The translations under genes and the position numbers were made by a program. Below are positions 14,644 to 18,288 of a stretch of 18,288 nucleotides of DNA, piece after piece (positions within the stretch are counted from its first letter, which is position 1; each line of letters starts with the position of its first letter). This DNA comes from Lachnospiraceae bacterium UBA3401 (GTDB lineage: Bacteria > Bacillota > Clostridia > Lachnospirales > Lachnospiraceae), in the NCBI GenBank assembly GCA_002358575.1, contig DEPD01000085.1, positions 3,191-21,478 on the forward strand, given 5' to 3'. The notes under the pieces are model-generated. The model was given only the letters and a program-made list of their open reading frames with translations. It was not told where the DNA came from and did no database searches.

Positions 14644-16725
14644 TCAACTATATAAAAACCTTAACCCCTTTCTTTTGCAATACGCTTCCGCCCTGCTCCC
14701 TGCAATGCAGATCACAGTCAGCTTCGGACACTCTTCAAACGTGTCGAACTCAAAACCACGTCTTTTGGTTTTTATGCGCTGTACAGACTTTGGCAGAATG
14801 ACTTCTTTTAGATTCGTACATTTTGCAAACGCACCTGCACGAATATCCTCCACCCCCTCATTGAGATACACTTTTTCCAGCCTCTCACAACCAAGAAACG
14901 CATCTTTTTTAATAACCTTCACAGAGCTTGGAATTTCGATAGTTTTAAGAGATGAGCAGCCACAAAATGCAGTCTCGGCAATAACCTCCACTCCCTCACT
15001 AATCTGCACGCTTTCCAGCATCTGGCAGTCGGAAAATGTTCCCCGTTTCACTTCTTTTAAAGTCCCAGGAATAATAAAGGATTTTAAGGACGTACAACGA
15101 CAGAATGCATATTCACCAATTTCAATCGCACGCTCACCAATACAGATCTCTTCAAGCTTTTTACAATCCATAAATGCATACGCGCCAATTTTTTCCACAT
15201 TTCCTTGAAACACAAGCCTTTTCAAAGACATACATCCATCAAATGCCCATTGTCCAATTTCTTGTACAGGGCCAGATATGTAAAGTTCTTCCAATGCTGT
15301 CATATTGCCAAAACCTTTAAAAGGAATGATCGTTACCTGTTCTGGAATGGAGAGTTTTCTTAAAGCAGAACATTTGTAAAATGCCGCATTTTCTATCTGT
15401 TTCACACCATCAGGAATATTAATTTCCCTTAAATGATTCATATACGAAAAAGCGCTTGCACCAATAAATTCAATTGTTTCTGGCAACACAATTTTCGTGA
15501 TTTCTTTGCGCTCTGCCAACTGCTCATTGGCTACTCCGCTTCTTAAAACGTTTCCTAGAAATGCCCCCTGACCAATTTCTGTAACAATCCGTTTCCCAAT
15601 TTTCTCTGGCACAATAACCTCCGCAGATTGCCCTTTATAGTTTGTAATAGTGAGTGTGTCCTTCTCATTCTTTTTATAATTCCAGAGTGTTTTCAATGTA
15701 GTCACAGAATCTGGTGCGGCGTTCAGCGCACGCATCAACTTTTGGTCAGCCCTTTTCTGCTCAAGTGCAAAATCCGCAGTGCGATTTTTAAAATCCAACA
15801 GCCACGCAAGCGCTTCCGTCCTGCCATTTTGTGAGGCGTAATCTATCATTTTATCGCGCTTTGACGGCATACTAAGCCACCCTTTACCCGCAATGACCGC
15901 GAGCGCCTCCACCGCATTGGCATCAATAAACCCTCGCATAATTTCCGTTTTGTTCATCTTGTCACTCTGAAAATTAGAAATGAAAAATAAAGCAATCTCT
16001 TTATTGTGAAAATGCTTTCTTATAATCCCATAAGTCCAATCTGTACAGCGAAATTTCTTTCCTTCAATCTCTAAAGCAAACCGCTGAAAAACTTCAAGAC
16101 AATCCTCAGCAGAGACATGCTTCATCATTAAATTATACTCATACCAGCACCCAATATCCATGTTTACGCTGTCTGCAATTGTACCCGCCCGAACCTCCGT
16201 AAGTTTCACGCCGCTTTCTTTCAACGCTTTATAGATGGTTGTGTCCTTGAAAAAAATTGCATAGTAGAGAATATCTTCCGGTTGGAACGCAATTTTTTCT
16301 CTCTGTTCCAAAAGAAATTGCAGCACTGCAACACGCTCTGTATCCGAAAGAACGAACAACACCTCGCCCGAATCTTGCTCAATGCTCTGTTCTAATGTCA
16401 TGCCTCGAAACCCAAAAGCCTCCATTATCCCTTCTTTGGGAATTTTTAGTAAATAACGAGAATAATTTATATGGGAATCTCCTTGGCTCACATAACAATT
16501 GTATTTTATTGCAATTTCCTCTGTCAAAAGAAAATCAAAGGTTGCGCCTTTTTCTACTAATGCCTTCACCATTTGAAGTCCCCGAAAACGGCAGGCAAGC
16601 CCTAGCGCTGGCGCAGTTATCTCCACAGATCCAAGCTCATCATATATTGCAGAAAATTCCTGAATAGAGCAATTTATGACTGCATGCTGCAACCGTACAG
16701 CTTTTTCTTCCTGTGTAAGTTTCAT
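14644..16725 (-). CDS. Ankyrin-like/LRR_5 repeat protein, paralogue 1 (11 units)
   Basis: 693 residues from the ATG at 16725. The frame is open further to an ATG at 16764, but only the inner start has a GGGTGA-type ribosome site at normal distance, and it gives the family start MKLTQEEKA. The N-terminal module is the most diverged of the four: ITAPALGLACRFRGLQMVKA is kept, while the next segment carries YNCYVSQGDSHINYSRYLL instead of the HCYIG...NYRTNY form. The RDKMIDYASQNGRTEALAW helices and the KGQSAEVIVPEKIGKR linker are conserved. Eleven LRR_5 units follow, the first with a polar insert. Two units are degenerate (PFKGFGNM..., and one with RAIEI in place of GVxxI). The cap is CPKLTVICIAGSRAEAYCKR. 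It is the first LRR gene after the VWA gene. Confidence 0.85.
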   Translation of the reverse strand: MKLTQEEKAVRLQHAVINCSIQEFSAIYDELGSVEITAPALGLACRFRGLQMVKALVEKGATFDFLLTEEIAIKYNCYVSQGDSHINYSRYLLKIPKEGIMEAFGFRGMTLEQSIEQDSGEVLFVLSDTERVAVLQFLLEQREKIAFQPEDILYYAIFFKDTTIYKALKESGVKLTEVRAGTIADSVNMDIGCWYEYNLMMKHVSAEDCLEVFQRFALEIEGKKFRCTDWTYGIIRKHFHNKEIALFFISNFQSDKMNKTEIMRGFIDANAVEALAVIAGKGWLSMPSKRDKMIDYASQNGRTEALAWLLDFKNRTADFALEQKRADQKLMRALNAAPDSVTTLKTLWNYKKNEKDTLTITNYKGQSAEVIVPEKIGKRIVTEIGQGAFLGNVLRSGVANEQLAERKEITKIVLPETIEFIGASAFSYMNHLREINIPDGVKQIENAAFYKCSALRKLSIPEQVTIIPFKGFGNMTALEELYISGPVQEIGQWAFDGCMSLKRLVFQGNVEKIGAYAFMDCKKLEEICIGERAIEIGEYAFCRCTSLKSFIIPGTLKEVKRGTFSDCQMLESVQISEGVEVIAETAFCGCSSLKTIEIPSSVKVIKKDAFLGCERLEKVYLNEGVEDIRAGAFAKCTNLKEVILPKSVQRIKTKRRGFEFDTFEECPKLTVICIAGSRAEAYCKRKGLRFLYS

Positions 16726-16804
16726 TGATATTTCACCCTTCATCATAATCACATAACCTTTCAAATAATCAGATACAAAAGATTCCTATCGGGCTAAATA
16801 CCAT

Positions 16805-18199
16805 TTACAATTCGTCTTTTCTTAGTACCAGTTTAATTGCCCAAGAGGGAATATCATAATTATTGTACATGCCATAAGTACTTTTTTCATCCTCAATAAA
16901 TACAAATGCCGTGTCATAAGATGGTTTCTTGTTTGGAAATGGTCCAAATCCATCGGTAAAGTAAATTAGTCCTTTCAGATTATCAAATTCCCGATTGTGC
17001 ACCAATGTATCGACATAATCAAACACAGGTCGAAAATCCGTTCCGCCCAAACCGTGAAGTTTCATATGCTTTAAATATGCATCAAATTCCTGCTGTGTGG
17101 TAATCTTCACATCTTCCTGAATATTGGCATCACACTGAATAATATGCAGATTAATTTTCGTAAAAAAACTTTCTGTGCTTTTTAGAATGTTGTAAGTTTT
17201 TTGCACAAAAGTCTGCACCAGATCGCCAGAAGTGGAGCCTGATGTGTCAATCGCAACCACAAACTCGCGAATGCGTTTTACTTCCTTGTACTCCAGCGGT
17301 TCTATCAAAGGCATATTTTCATATAACTCCAGCCCATAAGTATAAAAGTTATAGTCAAACTCATCTGGATTGATTTTCATCATCTCTGCTCTGACAGCAA
17401 ATTTTTTAAGAAATTCCGTATAGTCATAACGCTCCCTGTTCACTTCACGCAAATTCTGCGTCAACAGTCCAGCCTCTGTTCCCCGAGCTTTCAAAAAAAC
17501 TTCCAGCTCTGTCTGCATCCGCAGCGAAATATCACCCCAGCTTTGTAAAAGCAGCATCCGATTCGGCACAATCATTACACTATTTCCATCGTTTGGCACA
17601 TCTATCATGCGCTCCCCAAAAACAGCATAAAGTCCCATCTCTCGTTTTCGCTCCTCTGTAAGATACCAAAGACAGTGGTCATCTCCTTTAAACAGCCGTG
17701 ACAGCCTTTCTACCAAATCATCAGAAAGCTTTTCATCCAAAAAGTATCGATATATTTTTTCTGCAGAAATTGTCTGAATTTTCTTTTTAAACAGATTAAA
17801 GAATTGAACTTGTTCTTTCGCTTTTGTGATATCCAGATAACTTAGCTCCAAATCATTGATGGCACTCTCCACTGCAATATCACAAGCCAAATCCCACATC
17901 GCCTGATTGACCAGTGTATTTACAAAAAAATGTTTAAAGACACAATGCAGAACACTGTGCAGAAAATTGCGTGTTGGATAGTTTTCATCAAGCTGATATG
18001 CATTTAAAATATGTACTGGGTCATAAACATAGACGTCTCCATCACAGGCGGAGAAAGGTGTTATCTCAGGGTTAGGTGCAATTCTAAACTGGTTCAGTGA
18101 CATGTCCATAAATCGCATATTTACCAACAACCGATTCTTGGACATTTGGATAATTTCGGCTGCTATCTTCTCTATTTTTTCTTTCTTCTCTGCTTCCAT
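16805..18199 (-). CDS. DUF2201-type protein: degenerate metallopeptidase-like N-domain plus VWA domain
   Basis: 464 residues from the ATG at 18199, which has AAGGA 7 bases upstream. A TTG at 18235 would add 12 residues but has no ribosome site. Numbering here is from the ATG. The N-terminal part (about 1-300) has the DUF2201_N layout. The zinc helix reads FLHSVLHCVFKH with the histidines at 81 and 85, but the catalytic Glu of HExxH is Ser. The downstream WDLACDIAVE helix (third-ligand region) is kept. The C-terminal VWA-like domain has a complete MIDAS: DTSGS (318-322), GGTD (385-388) and TDG (416-418). This family is the usual partner of MoxR ATPases, and the ATPase is encoded as the last gene of the same operon. 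It probably binds metal and client proteins rather than cleaving peptides. It is the first gene of the operon; its promoter was not convincingly found in the short upstream part. Confidence 0.88.
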   Translation of the reverse strand: MEAEKKEKIEKIAAEIIQMSKNRLLVNMRFMDMSLNQFRIAPNPEITPFSACDGDVYVYDPVHILNAYQLDENYPTRNFLHSVLHCVFKHFFVNTLVNQAMWDLACDIAVESAINDLELSYLDITKAKEQVQFFNLFKKKIQTISAEKIYRYFLDEKLSDDLVERLSRLFKGDDHCLWYLTEERKREMGLYAVFGERMIDVPNDGNSVMIVPNRMLLLQSWGDISLRMQTELEVFLKARGTEAGLLTQNLREVNRERYDYTEFLKKFAVRAEMMKINPDEFDYNFYTYGLELYENMPLIEPLEYKEVKRIREFVVAIDTSGSTSGDLVQTFVQKTYNILKSTESFFTKINLHIIQCDANIQEDVKITTQQEFDAYLKHMKLHGLGGTDFRPVFDYVDTLVHNREFDNLKGLIYFTDGFGPFPNKKPSYDTAFVFIEDEKSTYGMYNNYDIPSWAIKLVLRKDEL

Positions 18200-18268
18200 A
18201 TTGTTATCCTTATCTTGATTCGTTTTCTTTGACAAGTTGCTTATACGTTACACTTGTCTTTATTACTC

Positions 18269-18288
18269 TAGGAACTGTAGAAAAATAA
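18269..18288. repeat. Possible start of a second copy of the 70-bp palindromic repeat, cut by the window end
   Basis: TAGGAACTGT here equals the outer end of the 1633-1702 palindrome (reverse complement of 1693-1702). The next bases AGAAAAATAA resemble its TCAGAAATTA continuation. Only 20 bases are available, so a chance match is possible. Confidence 0.25.

Noticed and set aside
14576..15208. Plus-strand open frame of 210 codons across paralogues 1 and 2
   Set aside because: It crosses the gap between two well-supported minus-strand genes and is rich in Ser, Phe and Ile as expected from antisense LRR codons. No start signal was found.
8666..16725. BspA-like LRR_5 proteins as secreted surface adhesins
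   Set aside because: Many LRR_5 proteins are exported, but all four start with charged MELTQKEKA-like residues and lack a signal peptide, membrane helix or anchor. A cytosolic role with MoxR/VWA fits better.
18200..18235. TTG start for the VWA protein, adding 12 residues
   Set aside because: There is no ribosome-binding sequence before the TTG, while the ATG at 18199 has AAGGA at 7 bases.
18236..18288. Promoter of the six-gene operon
   Set aside because: A TATAAG-like hexamer (minus strand, near 18241-18246) has no acceptable -35 at 16-18 bases, and too little upstream sequence is in the window.

Overview
The window looks like part of a low-GC Firmicutes chromosome, most likely a Clostridia (Lachnospiraceae-type) gut anaerobe. 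The evidence is an AT-rich sequence, strong AGGAGG-like ribosome sites, TTGNNN-17-TATAAT promoters, a YtvI-type sporulation membrane protein and BspA-type (LRR_5) leucine-rich repeats. This placement is inferred from gene content, not from a marker gene. All ten recognisable genes lie on the minus strand, so the window reads right to left in transcription order.

Right part (18199 down to 7120): one apparent six-gene operon. It starts with a DUF2201-type protein (degenerate zinc-peptidase-like N-domain plus a VWA/MIDAS domain). Four tandem paralogues follow, each with an ankyrin-like N-terminal half and a C-terminal array of 23-residue LRR_5 units (11, 12, 9 and 5 units in transcription order). 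The last gene is a MoxR-type AAA+ ATPase. MoxR/VWA pairs normally act together as a chaperone-like machine (RavA-ViaA, NorQ-NorD, CbbQ-CbbO). Here the pair brackets a diversified set of intracellular repeat proteins, which are plausible adaptors, sensors or clients. I know of no named system with this layout, and it is the best candidate for a new system in the window. The operon ends in a structured terminator overlapping the moxR stop codon.

Middle part (6964 to 1792): a separate promoter drives a 1279-residue secreted protein with a signal peptide, a Ser/Glu/Thr-rich stalk, a PPC-like domain and a chain of FnIII-like domains, but no cell-wall anchor. Next comes a YtvI/AI-2E-type permease. 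A structured repeat of about 100 bp occurs twice, at the 3' ends of the surface-protein gene and of moxR, and supplies or overlaps both stop codons. Its stems are kept by paired changes, and most mismatch-type changes are tolerated only in minus-strand RNA, which suggests an RNA-level function.

Left part (1702 to 1): a 70-bp palindromic repeat, then a nucleoside phosphorylase gene. Immediately after its stop codon sits a complete 787-bp cassette: 14-bp perfect inverted ends, an 8-bp target duplication, its own promoter and one P-loop kinase-like gene, with no transposase. No rRNA, tRNA or CRISPR array was seen, and no gene-free stretch exceeds 300 bp.
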